Below, piece by piece: positions 8,808 through 18,473 of a DNA stretch of 64,000 bases. Source of the DNA: Rheinheimera sp. MM224 (lineage in GTDB: Bacteria; Pseudomonadota; Gammaproteobacteria; Enterobacterales; Alteromonadaceae); the NCBI RefSeq assembly GCF_947090785.1, contig NZ_OX352320.1:2779001-2843000 (forward strand), given 5' to 3'. The translations under genes and the position numbers were made by a program. Positions within the stretch are counted from its first letter, which is position 1, and each line of letters opens with the position of its first letter. A model generated the notes under the pieces. The model saw nothing but the letters and a program-made list of their open reading frames with translations. It was not told where the DNA came from and ran no database searches.

Positions 8808-9821
8808 TCAGACAAAACGCATCATAGCGCGGGTTGTGTCGATCATTCTGTTCGCAAAGCCCCATTCGTTGTCACACCAGACTAAACATTTCACTAAACG
8901 TTTGTGGCTGACCCGGGTTTGTGAGCCATCGACAATGCATGAATGCGCATCATGATTAAAATCGACGGACACCAGTGGCTCTTCGGTATAATCCAGAATA
9001 CCAGCCAGCTCCCCTGCCCTTGCGCGCTGTAAGACCTGATTGATTTGAGTGACATCGACGTCCTGATGCAAAGTGACGCTTAAATCCATAGCCGTGACGT
9101 TCACTGTAGGCACACGTACAGCAATGGCTTCAAAACGACCAGCTAAATGCGGCATGATACGCTCAATACCGCGGGCTAACTTGGTATCGACCGGAATAAT
9201 AGACTGACTGGCTGCCCGGGTACGGCGCAAATCAGTGTGATAGGCATCTATCACCTGCTGATCATTCATCGAGGCATGAATAGTAGTAATGGTGCCACTC
9301 TCTACACCAAAGTGCTGGTCCAGCACCTGGATCACCGGAACTATACAGTTGGTGGTGCAAGAACCCGCTGACACTACTGTCATCTCATCGGTCAGCAAAT
9401 GCTGGTTAATGCCATAAATCACTGTGGCATCAATGTCTGCGTCTGCCGGGTGTGAAAACAATACTTTTTTTGCACCCGCATCTAAATGCAGCTGCGCATC
9501 GGCACGGCTATGAAACACACCGGTACATTCAAGCACTACATCGACTTCTAATTCGTGCCAGGGTAACTGGGCTGGATCGGCCTGACAGAACAGTGCTATA
9601 GCATCGCCATTGACCCGCAAACCTTCCGCAGTCAACTCAACCGGAAAACCAAAGCGACCATGCGAGGTATCGTATTTTAATAAGTGAGCTATACCTTTGG
9701 CGTCAGCCAACTCATTAATAGCGACCACCTTAACTTGCTCTGTTAAACCGCACTCGTACACGGCGCGCAGGATATTCCGACCTATACGGCCAAAGCCGTT
9801 AATTGCCACTTTAATGGTCAT
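8808..9821 (-). CDS. epd: erythrose-4-phosphate dehydrogenase
   Basis: 337 aa GAPDH-superfamily enzyme. NGFGRIGRN at about residues 8-16 is the NAD-binding Rossmann motif, and the catalytic cysteine is C155 within SAGSCTTNC. It is called Epd rather than GapA because of [48 protein letters not shown] and the place directly between tkt and pgk, where E. coli and relatives carry epd. It oxidises erythrose-4-phosphate to 4-phosphoerythronate, the first step of pyridoxal phosphate synthesis. A residual glyceraldehyde-3-phosphate activity cannot be excluded; no second gap gene is in the window. Confidence 0.9.
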   Translation of the reverse strand: MTIKVAINGFGRIGRNILRAVYECGLTEQVKVVAINELADAKGIAHLLKYDTSHGRFGFPVELTAEGLRVNGDAIALFCQADPAQLPWHELEVDVVLECTGVFHSRADAQLHLDAGAKKVLFSHPADADIDATVIYGINQHLLTDEMTVVSAGSCTTNCIVPVIQVLDQHFGVESGTITTIHASMNDQQVIDAYHTDLRRTRAASQSIIPVDTKLARGIERIMPHLAGRFEAIAVRVPTVNVTAMDLSVTLHQDVDVTQINQVLQRARAGELAGILDYTEEPLVSVDFNHDAHSCIVDGSQTRVSHKRLVKCLVWCDNEWGFANRMIDTTRAMMRFV

Positions 9822-9856
9822 TGCTATTCAATTACCCGCTTCACACATTTACTGAT

Positions 9857-9882
9857 TAAAAAAGAGGGGCCACAAGGCCCCT
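9857..9882 (-). terminator. rho-independent terminator of tkt
   Basis: On the minus strand GGGGCC-TTGT-GGCCCC is followed by TCTTTTTT, about 8 bases after the tkt stop codon. It would separate tkt transcripts from epd-pgk-fba unless read through. Confidence 0.9.
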
Positions 9883-9889
9883 TTTCATT

Positions 9890-11887
9890 TTACGCTAATA
9901 ACTCATTGGCCGCAGCAACCACAGCGGCAGTGGTAATTCCAAAGTGTTCAAACAGCTGTTCAGCCGGAGCCGATTCACCAAAGCTGTCCATGCCAATGAT
10001 TTTACCTGTCAGGCCAACATATTTGTACCAGCTGTCTTTAATACCGGCTTCCACAGCAACACGTTTAGTCACTGCTGCAGGCAATACAGATTCACGGTAC
10101 TGTGCACTTTGCGCTTCAAATACATCGGTGGAAGGCACTGACACAACGCGTACTTTGCGGCCAGCAGCGGTTAATTGATGATAAGCCTGTACTGCAAGCT
10201 CAACTTCAGAACCTGTGGCAATCAGAATAAGTTCTGGCGCGCCTACAGAATCCAGCAACACATAACCGCCTTTACGCACATCAGCCAATTGCTGCGCTGT
10301 ACGAGACTGTTGTATCAGATTCTGCCGGGTGAAAATTAAAGTACTTGGGCCTTCGGTGCGTTCAATAGCGGCTTGCCATGCCACAGCCGATTCCACTGCA
10401 TCACAAGGACGCCAGTTCATCAGATTCGGCGTAACACGCAGCGAAGCTAATTGCTCAACAGGCTGGTGAGTCGGGCCATCTTCACCCAAACCAATAGAAT
10501 CGTGGGTGTAGACAAAAATAACACGCTGTTTCATCAGCGCAGCCATACGCACGGCATTGCGGGCATATTCCATAAACATCAGGAAAGTAGCGCCGTATGG
10601 GATAAAACCACCGTGCAGGGCAATACCATTCATCATGGCTGACATACCAAACTCACGCACGCCGTAATACAGGTAATTGCCGCTGGCGTCTTCTGCAGTG
10701 ACACCTTTAGATCCAGACCAAATCGTCAGGTTGGAGCCGGCTAAATCGGCTGAACCACCTAATAACTCAGGCAATAAAGGACCAAAAGCATTTAAGCTGT
10801 TCTGAGAGGCTTTACGGGTTGCAATAGACTGCGGATTGTCCTGCAGATGCTGAATATAAGCAGCAGATTTTTCTGCCCAATCTGCCGGTAAATCACCTGC
10901 CATACGACGTTTAAATTCAGCGGCCAGTTCAGGGTAAGCTTTGGCATAAGCAGCGAAGCTGTCATTCCAGCTGTGCTGAGCAGATGAACCTTTGGTTTTG
11001 CCGTCCCACTCTTGATAGATGTCTTGTGGAATGACAAAAGGAGCATGCTCCCAGCCTAAGTATTCACGCGCTGCGGCAATTTCAGCATCACCTAAAGGTG
11101 CGCCGTGGCAGTCGTGTGAGCCGGATTTATTCGGTGAGCCGTAACCAATAATGGTTTTGCAGCAAATTAAAGTAGGTTTGTCTGTGACAGCCCGGCCTTG
11201 TTCAATAGCGGCCTTAATAGCAACTGCATCATGTCCGTCCACACCAGCAATCACATGCCAACCGTAGGCTTCAAAACGTGCAGGCGTATTGTCGGTGAAC
11301 CAGCCTTCAACATGACCATCAATAGAAATACCGTTGTCATCCCAAAATGCGACGAGCTTGCCTAAACCCAAAGTACCAGCCAATGAACAGGCTTCATGCG
11401 ATACGCCTTCCATTAAGCAGCCGTCACCTAAAAAAGCGTAGGTGTGATGATCTACAATGTCATGACCCGGTTTATTAAACTGAGCAGCTAACGCCTTCTC
11501 AGCAATAGCCATACCCACAGCATTGGTAATACCCTGACCTAAAGGACCAGTGGTGGTTTCAACGCCTGGCGCATAGCCATATTCAGGGTGACCAGGAGTA
11601 CGGGAGTGCAACTGACGGAATTGTTTTAAATCTTCAATGCCTAAATCATAACCAGAGAGATGCAACAGAGAATACAACAGCATAGAGCCGTGGCCATTAG
11701 ACAACACAAAGCGGTCGCGGTTGGCCCAGCTTGGGTCTTGTGGATTGTGAATTAAATAATCGCGCCACAATACTTCAGCAATATCTGCCATGCCCATAGG
11801 GGCGCCCGGGTGACCTGATTTCGCTTTTTGCACTGCATCCATGCTCAAAGCACGAATGGCGTTAGCGAGTTGTTTACGAGATGGCAT
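9890..11887 (-). CDS. tkt: transketolase
   Basis: 665 aa, the standard length. It moves two-carbon units between sugar phosphates in the pentose-phosphate pathway using thiamine diphosphate. The N-terminal part has [14 protein letters not shown] and the ThDP/Mg motif [13 protein letters not shown]...DDNGISIDG (about residues 155-190). The middle domain has [19 protein letters not shown], and the C-terminal domain is complete. The start ATG at 11887 is preceded by GCAGGAGAGAAG. It is divergent from metK across a 352-base gap and carries its own terminator before epd. Confidence 0.98.
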   Translation of the reverse strand: MPSRKQLANAIRALSMDAVQKAKSGHPGAPMGMADIAEVLWRDYLIHNPQDPSWANRDRFVLSNGHGSMLLYSLLHLSGYDLGIEDLKQFRQLHSRTPGHPEYGYAPGVETTTGPLGQGITNAVGMAIAEKALAAQFNKPGHDIVDHHTYAFLGDGCLMEGVSHEACSLAGTLGLGKLVAFWDDNGISIDGHVEGWFTDNTPARFEAYGWHVIAGVDGHDAVAIKAAIEQGRAVTDKPTLICCKTIIGYGSPNKSGSHDCHGAPLGDAEIAAAREYLGWEHAPFVIPQDIYQEWDGKTKGSSAQHSWNDSFAAYAKAYPELAAEFKRRMAGDLPADWAEKSAAYIQHLQDNPQSIATRKASQNSLNAFGPLLPELLGGSADLAGSNLTIWSGSKGVTAEDASGNYLYYGVREFGMSAMMNGIALHGGFIPYGATFLMFMEYARNAVRMAALMKQRVIFVYTHDSIGLGEDGPTHQPVEQLASLRVTPNLMNWRPCDAVESAVAWQAAIERTEGPSTLIFTRQNLIQQSRTAQQLADVRKGGYVLLDSVGAPELILIATGSEVELAVQAYHQLTAAGRKVRVVSVPSTDVFEAQSAQYRESVLPAAVTKRVAVEAGIKDSWYKYVGLTGKIIGMDSFGESAPAEQLFEHFGITTAAVVAAANELLA

Positions 11888-12239
11888 CTTCTCTCCTGCT
11901 TGATTGACTTTATATGACTTTGATCCAAGGGGTGGGGTTACCCGTACTCTTGCACTGCTCTTTTTTGTCTTTACTGGAGTGGCGGCTAAGTGGGTGAACG
12001 CTGTTTTTACATGGATACTGCAAAGCTGGGCTTATTTTCACAGAGCATCAGCCAAATCGCAAATTTTAATCCACACCAAAGCAAAGTTTTAACTCCATTG
12101 GCCGATACATTTGCAAGCTTTAGCATTAAAGACGTCCGGGCGGCAGAAAGTTCTGGCAATGACTTGCACCTTTCACTAAAATAGCCGCCCCAAATTACAG
12201 CGCCCAGGCGCGATAACAACCAACATGTGGAATACGTAA
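11888..12239. other. divergent tkt/metK intergenic region
   Basis: 352 bases between two outward-facing genes, so it must contain both promoters. I see TATAAA on the minus strand about 40 bases before tkt and TAAAAT at about 12177-12182 before metK, but neither has a good -35 partner. No long hairpin, T-box or known SAM-responsive motif is evident. The short open frames here look like noise. Confidence 0.5.
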
Positions 12240-13391
12240 ATGGCACAACACATTTTTACCTCTGAATCTGTTTCTGAAGGACATCCGGATAAAATCGCTG
12301 ACCAGATCTCTGACGCGGTATTGGATGCCATTTTAGAACAAGATCCAAAAGCCCGTGTTGCTTGCGAAACCTTCGTAAAAACTGGCATGGTGTTAGTAGG
12401 TGGTGAAATCACTACCTCAGCCTGGGTCGATATCGAAGAGTTAACACGCAGCACTATCCGTGACATTGGTTACGTGCATTCAGATATGGGTTTTGATGCC
12501 AATTCCTGTGCCGTGTTAAGCGCAATTGGTAAGCAATCACCTGATATCAATCAAGGTGTGGATAAAAAAGATCCAAGTGAACAAGGTGCAGGCGACCAGG
12601 GTTTAATGTTTGGTTATGCCAGCAACGAAACTGATGTGTTAATGCCAGCCCCTATCACTTACTCACACCGTTTAGTACAACAACAAGCCAAAGTACGTAA
12701 AGATGGCACCTTAAGCTGGTTACGTCCTGATGCTAAATCCCAGCTGAGCTTTGTCTACGAAAACGGCAAACCAGTGGGTATAGATGCAGTGGTTTTATCC
12801 ACTCAGCACTGTGACACCATTTCTACAGCCGACCTGCGTGAAGCTGTGATGGAACACATTATCAAGCCTGTGTTACCTGCAGAATGGCTGAGCAACAAAA
12901 CTAAGTATTTCATTAACCCTACTGGCCGTTTTGTTATTGGTGGTCCTATGGGTGACTGTGGTTTAACAGGCCGTAAAATTATCGTAGACAGCTACGGTGG
13001 TATGGCGCGTCACGGTGGTGGTGCTTTCTCTGGTAAAGATCCATCCAAAGTAGACCGCTCAGCTGCTTATGCCGCGCGTTATGTGGCAAAAAACATTGTC
13101 GCAGCTGGTTTAGCTGAGCGTTGTGAAATTCAGGTGTCTTACGCTATAGGCGTGGCAGAACCTACCTCTATCAGTGTTGAAACTTTTGGCACCAGCAAGT
13201 TGAGCGAAGATCAACTGATTGCACTCATCCGCCGTCATTTCGATTTACGCCCTTATGGTCTGATCCAGATGTTGCAGTTAGAACGTCCTATTTACCGCGC
13301 TACAGCAGCCTACGGTCACTTCGGTCGCAATGAATTCCCATGGGAAAACACCGACAAAGCTGAAATTCTGCGCTCTGAAGCAAAAATCTAA
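12240..13391 (+). CDS. metK: S-adenosylmethionine synthetase
   Basis: 383 aa, the usual bacterial length. It makes S-adenosylmethionine from methionine and ATP. The N-terminus has [22 protein letters not shown] (the GHPDK ATP/metal loop). [12 protein letters not shown] at about residues 117-128 is family signature 1 and [16 protein letters not shown] near 260-275 is signature 2. It is a single-gene unit, divergent from tkt, and is followed by a terminator and two further hairpins. Confidence 0.98.
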   Translation: MAQHIFTSESVSEGHPDKIADQISDAVLDAILEQDPKARVACETFVKTGMVLVGGEITTSAWVDIEELTRSTIRDIGYVHSDMGFDANSCAVLSAIGKQSPDINQGVDKKDPSEQGAGDQGLMFGYASNETDVLMPAPITYSHRLVQQQAKVRKDGTLSWLRPDAKSQLSFVYENGKPVGIDAVVLSTQHCDTISTADLREAVMEHIIKPVLPAEWLSNKTKYFINPTGRFVIGGPMGDCGLTGRKIIVDSYGGMARHGGGAFSGKDPSKVDRSAAYAARYVAKNIVAAGLAERCEIQVSYAIGVAEPTSISVETFGTSKLSEDQLIALIRRHFDLRPYGLIQMLQLERPIYRATAAYGHFGRNEFPWENTDKAEILRSEAKI

Positions 13392-13420
13392 GCTTTTGTT
13401 TTAAAATATAGAAAAACGTA

Positions 13421-13446
13421 AAAGGAGAGCTTAGCTCTCCTTTTTT
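13421..13446 (+). terminator. rho-independent terminator of metK
   Basis: AAAGGAGAGC-TTA-GCTCTCCTTT is followed by T residues, about 30 bases after the metK stop codon. Confidence 0.9.
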
Positions 13447-13594
13447 ATTCGCTGCCATCCTTGGCGCTCCCCCTCTGGGCCAACGCTCCGCATTGTTAAA
13501 AATCGTTCCTGACGATTTTTTATTCGCCGCCATCCCTGGCGCTCTCCCTAAGGGCCAGCTAAAGCTGTTAAAAATCGTTCCTGACGATTTTTTT
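13446..13594 (+). repeat. 75-bp tandem duplication, each copy ending in a terminator-like hairpin
   Basis: Two imperfect copies with period 75 begin TATTCGCTGCCATCC at 13446 and TATTCGCCGCCATCC at 13521. Each ends with the hairpin AAAAATCGT-TCCTG-ACGATTTTT (13498-13520 and 13570-13592), which is identical in both and followed by T residues. The middles (GCGCTC...GGGCCA) have diverged. With the metK terminator this makes three hairpins in a row before the AbgT-type gene. Confidence 0.8.
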
Positions 13595-13681
13595 AATTTA
13601 CGGTTTTATTAAAGCAGGATAAGGTAAAACGGATAAAAAACAGTCACAGCAGATGACCTGCAACTACAACACGGAGTATCC

Positions 13682-15241
13682 ATGACGTCCAGTGCCGTAA
13701 AAACATCCTGGCTCAATCGTAGCCTCAATGCCATAGAACGAATCGGTAATAAACTGCCAGACCCTGCCATCTTATTTGCTTTGCTGATGTTTTTTGTCTG
13801 GGGATTGTCATGGGCATTATCAGGTATCACTTTCACTGATATTGACCCTCGTACCGGCCAGCCTTTTCAGGTAAAAAACTTATTGGAAGGTGCGGCTTTT
13901 GCTGATTTTATGGCAAAAATGGTCAGTACTTTTGTCAGTTTCCCACCGCTAGGTGTAGTGCTGGTCGCTATGTTAGGTTTAGGTGTGGCTGAATACACAG
14001 GTTTTATCAACGCAGGTTTGCGTAGAATCTTAGCTGTGACGTCAAAACATTTATTAACCCCAGTGCTGATTGCCGTAGGTATTTTAAGCCATGTTGCAGT
14101 GGACGCTGGTTACGTACTGGTTATTCCGTTAGGTGCCGTGATTTTTTATGCAGCAGGCCGTCACCCACTAGCTGGTATAGCAGCTGCATTTGCCGGTGTA
14201 TCCGGTGGTTTTGCCGCGACTTTATTTGTCCCCTCCAGCTTGGATCCGTTACTGGCGGGTTTAACTCAGGCTTCGGCCCGTTTATCTGCCGATCCAGCAG
14301 CAGCCAGTCTGGTGATTAACCCATTAAACAATTACTACTTCACCACTGCCTCAGTGGTACTGATTGTGATCGTAGGCTGGGTGCTGACCGATAAATTTGT
14401 TGAGCCGCGTCTGCAGCAAACTAAAGTCGATGGTGACCCAGAGCAGTTGCCTTCCATGGAGCCATTAAATGATGCAGAACGTAAAGGCTTGCGTTACGCG
14501 CTGCTGTCTATGCTGATTGCAGCCGCTGTGTTAGTGGTTGCCGTCTGGCCGGAAAGCTCAGCCTGGCGCTCCAGTACAGGTGAGCTTACAGCAGCCTCGG
14601 CGCCTTTGATGCAGTCGATAGTCGGCCTTATTTTTGTATTTTTCCTGTTGCCCGGCATTGTCTACGGTTATGCCTCTGGCAAAGTAAAAAACCACAGAGA
14701 CGTAGTGCAAGGCATGAGTAAAGCCATGAGTGGTATGGGTTATTACATCGTCATGGCATTTTTCTGCGCTCAGTTTATTTTTGCCTTTGGTCAGTCCAAC
14801 TTAGGTGCTTTACTGGCGATTAAAGGAGCTAACTTCCTGCAACAAATGAATTTCCCTATGGCAGTGAACCTGATTGGCCTGGTGCTGCTGACGGCTACTG
14901 TCAATCTGGTGATAGGCTCTGCTTCAGCTAAATGGGCTCTGATTGGCGCAGTCTTAGTTCCAATGCTGATGCAATTGGGTGTATCGCCGGATTTAACTCA
15001 GGCTGCTTATCGGGTTGGTGATTCGTCCACCAATATCATCACGCCATTAATGCCCTATTTCCCGCTGATTGTGGTGTTTTGCCAGAAGTATGTGAAATCT
15101 ACAGGTATAGGTACTTTAGTCGCGCTGATGTTGCCTTATTCAATCACCTTACTGATTTGCTGGACCAGCTTTTTAATCCTGTTCTGGATGCTGGGCTTCC
15201 CTTTAGGTATTGGCTCCAGCTACGTCTACCCTGCGCCTTAA
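13682..15241 (+). CDS. AbgT family transporter
   Basis: 519 aa polytopic inner-membrane protein with about 12 hydrophobic helices. Family features are the N-terminal RIGNKLPDPAILFALLMFFVWGLSW segment, SHVAVDAGYVLVIPLGAVIF (about residues 139-158), SGGFAATLFVPSSLDPLLAGLT, and the late YRVGDSSTNIITPLMPYFPLIVVFCQKY. The family includes the p-aminobenzoyl-glutamate importer AbgT and the efflux protein MtrF, so direction and substrate cannot be told from sequence here. It stands alone: terminators precede it and a palindrome follows it. ACGGAG precedes the ATG. Confidence 0.93.
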   Translation: MTSSAVKTSWLNRSLNAIERIGNKLPDPAILFALLMFFVWGLSWALSGITFTDIDPRTGQPFQVKNLLEGAAFADFMAKMVSTFVSFPPLGVVLVAMLGLGVAEYTGFINAGLRRILAVTSKHLLTPVLIAVGILSHVAVDAGYVLVIPLGAVIFYAAGRHPLAGIAAAFAGVSGGFAATLFVPSSLDPLLAGLTQASARLSADPAAASLVINPLNNYYFTTASVVLIVIVGWVLTDKFVEPRLQQTKVDGDPEQLPSMEPLNDAERKGLRYALLSMLIAAAVLVVAVWPESSAWRSSTGELTAASAPLMQSIVGLIFVFFLLPGIVYGYASGKVKNHRDVVQGMSKAMSGMGYYIVMAFFCAQFIFAFGQSNLGALLAIKGANFLQQMNFPMAVNLIGLVLLTATVNLVIGSASAKWALIGAVLVPMLMQLGVSPDLTQAAYRVGDSSTNIITPLMPYFPLIVVFCQKYVKSTGIGTLVALMLPYSITLLICWTSFLILFWMLGFPLGIGSSYVYPAP

Positions 15242-15254
15242 ACTGCCGTTTTTA

Positions 15255-15290
15255 ATGGCTTGTGATGCAGAATCTTGCATCACAAGCCAT
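15255..15290. repeat. perfect 15-bp palindrome between the AbgT-type gene and rsmE
   Basis: ATGGCTTGTGATGCA at 15255-15269 is exactly complemented by TGCATCACAAGCCAT at 15276-15290 around a 6-base loop. There is no T run on either side, so it is not a textbook intrinsic terminator, though it lies 14 bases after the transporter stop codon. Confidence 0.75.
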
Positions 15291-15352
15291 ACCCAGCCCC
15301 GCTTTTGCCTGCTACCATAGACACTTTCCAAAGTGCTTAAGAAGCTATTTTT

Positions 15353-16081
15353 ATGCGTATTCCCAGAATTTATCAGCCTGGTGTGATTTCATTGCAGCAG
15401 GAATTTGCCCTGGCCGAAGACGGTGCCAACCATATAGGCCGTGTGTTACGGATGCAGGCGGGTGACGAGCTCTGTTTGTTTAACGGTGACGGCCAGAATT
15501 ATCAGGCACTGATCACTGCGGTTGAAAAAAAACAGCTGTTGGTCAAAGCCATCAGCGCAGCCGATAACCCGGTCGAATCGCCCCTCAAACTGCATTTAGG
15601 TCAGGGTATTTCCCGTGGTGACCGCATGGATTTTGTTATTCAAAAAGCGGTTGAACTGGGCGTTACTGAAATCACCCCGCTTTTTACTGAGCGTTGTGGC
15701 GTAAAACTGGATGCAGAGCGTCTGGCTAAACGCACAGAACAATGGCAAAAAATTGCGATAGCCGCCTGTGAGCAGTCAGGTCGTAGTGTAGTGCCACTTG
15801 TGCATAGTGCTTTGCAGCTTCACAAATGGCTGGCGCAGGAAACAAAAGATTTAAAGTTGACCTTGGATCCATGGACTTCAGACTCCATTAAGACCATAAC
15901 AGGTAGTCAGGCAATTCGTTTAGTCATAGGTCCTGAAGGGGGTTTTACTGACTCTGAAGTGGCCCAAACTAGAGAAGCAGGTTTTATGGCCGTTCGTTTA
16001 GGCCCGCGGGTATTACGTACAGAAACGGCGGCCTTAACCGCCATCAGCGCATTACAGTTACAATTTGGTGATCTGGCCTGA
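15353..16081 (+). CDS. rsmE: 16S rRNA m3U1498 methyltransferase
   Basis: 242 aa SPOUT-class RNA methyltransferase that modifies U1498 of 16S rRNA. The N-terminal PUA-like domain (about 1-75) is followed by the SPOUT fold with QGISRGDRMDFVIQKAVELGVTEITPLFTERC. The C-terminal SAM-binding knot has VIGPEGGFTDSEV (about 193-205) and LGPRVLRTETAALTAI (about 216-231). It is the first gene of an rsmE-gshB-yqgE-ruvX run, 23 bases before gshB, an order also found in E. coli. Confidence 0.97.
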   Translation: MRIPRIYQPGVISLQQEFALAEDGANHIGRVLRMQAGDELCLFNGDGQNYQALITAVEKKQLLVKAISAADNPVESPLKLHLGQGISRGDRMDFVIQKAVELGVTEITPLFTERCGVKLDAERLAKRTEQWQKIAIAACEQSGRSVVPLVHSALQLHKWLAQETKDLKLTLDPWTSDSIKTITGSQAIRLVIGPEGGFTDSEVAQTREAGFMAVRLGPRVLRTETAALTAISALQLQFGDLA

Positions 16082-16104
16082 AGCAGATCCAAACAGGAGT
16101 GAAG

Positions 16105-17073
16105 ATGATTAAATTAGGCATAGTGATGGACCCTATCGCGGACATCAATATCAAAAAAGACTCCAGTTTTGCCATGTTATTGCAAGCTCAGTCCCGTGGT
16201 TATCAGCTGCATTATATGGAAATGAGTGATCTGTACTTAATAGAAGGTCAGGCACGCGCCCGTACCCGTTTGTTGTCTGTGCAGCAAAATGGTGAACACT
16301 GGTATGATTTTGGTGGCGCACAGGACATCGCATTATCCGACTTAGACGTGATCTTAATGCGTAAAGATCCTCCTTTTGACACTGAATTTATTTACGCCAC
16401 TTACATTTTAGAAAGAGCAGAAGACCAAGGCACACTGATTGTAAATAAACCACAGAGCCTGCGCGATGCAAACGAAAAGCTCTACACAGCCTGGTTTGCT
16501 GAACATACGCCAAAAACTCTGGTTACCCGCGATGCTGCACGCTTGAAAGCCTTTTACCAGCAAGAGCAGGACGTGATTTTAAAACCTCTGGATGGTATGG
16601 GCGGCGCCTCCATTTTTCGTTTAAAACCGGACGATGCCAATGTCAGTGTCATTATTGAAACCCTGACAGAACATGGTAGTCGTTATGCCATGGCACAACG
16701 CTTTATTCCTGAAATTAAAGACGGTGATAAACGTGTGCTGGTGGTGAACGGCGAACCTGTGCCTTATTGCTTAGCCCGTATTCCGGCCAGTGGTGAAACG
16801 CGCGGTAACTTAGCCGCAGGTGGCCGTGGTGAAGCTCGTCCTTTAACCGAAAGCGACTGGGCTATTGCCCGTGCTGTTGGCCCCACGCTGAAAGCAAAAG
16901 GCCTGATTTTTGTTGGCCTTGATATTATTGGTGACCGGCTGACTGAAATTAATGTCACAAGCCCAACCTGCATCCGCGAAATTGAAGCGGCCTTTCCGGT
17001 GAATATCACTGGCATGTTATTTGACCAGATTGAACTACTGTTAAAGCAGAATCAGTTGCCAAAGCAAAACTAA
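16105..17073 (+). CDS. gshB: glutathione synthetase
   Basis: 322 aa, ATP-grasp ligase joining gamma-glutamylcysteine and glycine. The ATG at 16105 is chosen (AGGAG five bases upstream, MIKLGIVMDPI typical of GshB) over a GTG two codons earlier that falls in the Shine-Dalgarno sequence. Visible features are the N-terminal substrate domain, DVILKPLDGMGGASIFR (about 151-167, ATP loop), AQRFIPEIKDGDKRVLVVNG, and the Mg-binding LDIIGDRLTEINVTSPTC near 280. It lies between rsmE and yqgE with short gaps, as in E. coli. Confidence 0.97.
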   Translation: MIKLGIVMDPIADINIKKDSSFAMLLQAQSRGYQLHYMEMSDLYLIEGQARARTRLLSVQQNGEHWYDFGGAQDIALSDLDVILMRKDPPFDTEFIYATYILERAEDQGTLIVNKPQSLRDANEKLYTAWFAEHTPKTLVTRDAARLKAFYQQEQDVILKPLDGMGGASIFRLKPDDANVSVIIETLTEHGSRYAMAQRFIPEIKDGDKRVLVVNGEPVPYCLARIPASGETRGNLAAGGRGEARPLTESDWAIARAVGPTLKAKGLIFVGLDIIGDRLTEINVTSPTCIREIEAAFPVNITGMLFDQIELLLKQNQLPKQN

Positions 17074-17094
17074 ATCAGGTCCTAAGGCGGTTAT

Positions 17095-17652
17095 ATGGAC
17101 AATTTCCAGAATCATTTATTGATTGCAATGCCGGGTCTTGACGACCCGATGTTTAAACGCAGTGTCACTTATATTTGTGAGCACAATGCGGAAGGTGCCA
17201 TGGGCATTGTGATTAATCACCCCATGCCGGTTAAAGTGACCGAGCTGTTGAGCCAGTTGCAGATTGAACACGATATAGAAAGCCGTGCAGCTAAAGCTCA
17301 TGTTTGTGCGGGCGGCCCTGTGCAAAGTGATAGGGGTTTTGTGTTGCACACGCCAAAAGATGGCTACACCAGCAGTATGCGACTGAACAACGACCTGATG
17401 GTCACCACCTCACGCGATATTTTAGAAAAACTGACGACAGAAGATGCACCGGAAAAGTTTATTCTGGCCTTAGGTTATGCAGGCTGGAGCGCTGGTCAAC
17501 TGGAAAAAGAAATGGCAGAAAATAGCTGGCTGATGATCCCGGCCGACAACAACATTATTTTTGAAATGAGCCATGCCGAAAAATGGCAAGGCGCAGCACA
17601 TGCCATGGGCATAGAAGTCTGGCAATTAAGCCCAGAAGCAGGTCACGCCTGA
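17095..17652 (+). CDS. yqgE: UPF0301/AlgH family protein YqgE
   Basis: 185 aa, the standard length of the family. It begins with the hallmark [37 protein letters not shown], and also has [16 protein letters not shown] and [21 protein letters not shown]. The biochemical role is unknown. Its stop codon overlaps the ruvX start (TGATG), consistent with the conserved yqgE-ruvX pairing across gammaproteobacteria. Confidence 0.95.
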   Translation: MDNFQNHLLIAMPGLDDPMFKRSVTYICEHNAEGAMGIVINHPMPVKVTELLSQLQIEHDIESRAAKAHVCAGGPVQSDRGFVLHTPKDGYTSSMRLNNDLMVTTSRDILEKLTTEDAPEKFILALGYAGWSAGQLEKEMAENSWLMIPADNNIIFEMSHAEKWQGAAHAMGIEVWQLSPEAGHA

Positions 17653-18086
17653 TGAGTAGTAGCGTAACAGTCTTAGCTTTTGACTATGGTTTAAAAAGTA
17701 TCGGTGTGGCTGTAGGTCAAAGCATGACTGGCACAGCCACTATGCTCAAAGCCTTAAAAGCTCAGGACGGTATTCCAAACTGGGATCTAATCGAAGCCTT
17801 AATCAAAGAATGGCAACCTAAGCTGTTGGTGGTAGGTTTACCTTTAAATATGGACGGCACAGAACAGCCTTTTACCGCTCGCGTACATAAGTTTGTCAAT
17901 CGTCTGCATGGCCGTTATGGTCTGCAGGTGAAAACGCAGGATGAACGTTTAACCACGGTAGACGCCCGTTCACAGTTGTTTGCTGAAGGTGGCTTTAAAA
18001 AACTCAGCAAAGAGTTGGTCGATAGCCTTTCTGCCAAACTGATTTTAGAAAGCTGGTTTGAAAACGGCGGCGCTTATGGCGATTAA
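17652..18086 (+). CDS. ruvX: Holliday junction resolvase-like protein / pre-16S rRNA nuclease RuvX (YqgF)
   Basis: 144 aa from the ATG at 17652, which overlaps the yqgE stop; the frame is open upstream inside yqgE but that extension is not conserved. It has the RNase H-like fold signature [15 protein letters not shown] at the N-terminus, [10 protein letters not shown] in the middle, and DERLTTVDA near residue 100, supplying the acidic residues. The family processes the 5' end of 16S rRNA. The downstream DUF1653 gene overlaps its last 11 bases. Confidence 0.96.
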   Translation: MSSSVTVLAFDYGLKSIGVAVGQSMTGTATMLKALKAQDGIPNWDLIEALIKEWQPKLLVVGLPLNMDGTEQPFTARVHKFVNRLHGRYGLQVKTQDERLTTVDARSQLFAEGGFKKLSKELVDSLSAKLILESWFENGGAYGD

Positions 18087-18336
18087 AACCGGCTTCTATC
18101 GCCACTACAAAGGCCCTTTGTATCAGGTGCTGTCACTGGTACGGCACAGCGAAACCGATGAAGAGCTGGTGTTATACCGCGCTTTATACGGTGACTTTGG
18201 CTTATGGGTGCGGCCACTGGAGATGTTTATCAGCAATGTTGAAGTTGCAGGTGAACTGGTCCCCCGCTTTAGTTTTGTTTCTGAACAAGCTCCTGCAGAA
18301 TTGGGCGTTTTACCTGCATTACCCCCTCTACTCTGA
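18076..18336 (+). CDS. DUF1653 family protein
   Basis: 86 aa from the ATG at 18076, inside the last codons of ruvX. The segment [35 protein letters not shown] followed by LWVRPLEMF is the DUF1653 signature. The function of the family is unknown. The small all-beta-looking core fills about residues 5-65; the C-terminal tail is alanine- and proline-rich and probably unstructured. It shares a transcript with ruvX and is followed by a strong terminator. Confidence 0.88.
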   Translation: MAIKTGFYRHYKGPLYQVLSLVRHSETDEELVLYRALYGDFGLWVRPLEMFISNVEVAGELVPRFSFVSEQAPAELGVLPALPPLL

Positions 18337-18377
18337 TCTGTCTGGGCTTGGAACACCTAAGTCGTCTATAGCACCTT

Positions 18378-18400
18378 AGCCCCGCACCAGGGGCTTTTTT
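18378..18400 (+). terminator. rho-independent terminator of the rsmE-DUF1653 run
   Basis: AGCCCC-GCACCA-GGGGCT followed by five further T, then a second T run (GTTTTTTC). It lies about 40 bases after the DUF1653 stop codon. Confidence 0.93.
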
Positions 18401-18473
18401 GTTTTTTCTTACCGCCTTGATAAAACAAGCACTTGTGTCTAAGTTCAAAACATAGCATTTAAGGCGTACTGAC

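Noticed and set aside
11888..12239. SAM riboswitch upstream of metK
   Set aside because: No conserved riboswitch core or expression platform could be traced in the 352-base gap.
13300..13533. Minus-strand frame with repeated MAANKK segments
   Set aside because: It arises from the tandem 75-bp duplication and the end of metK read on the opposite strand.
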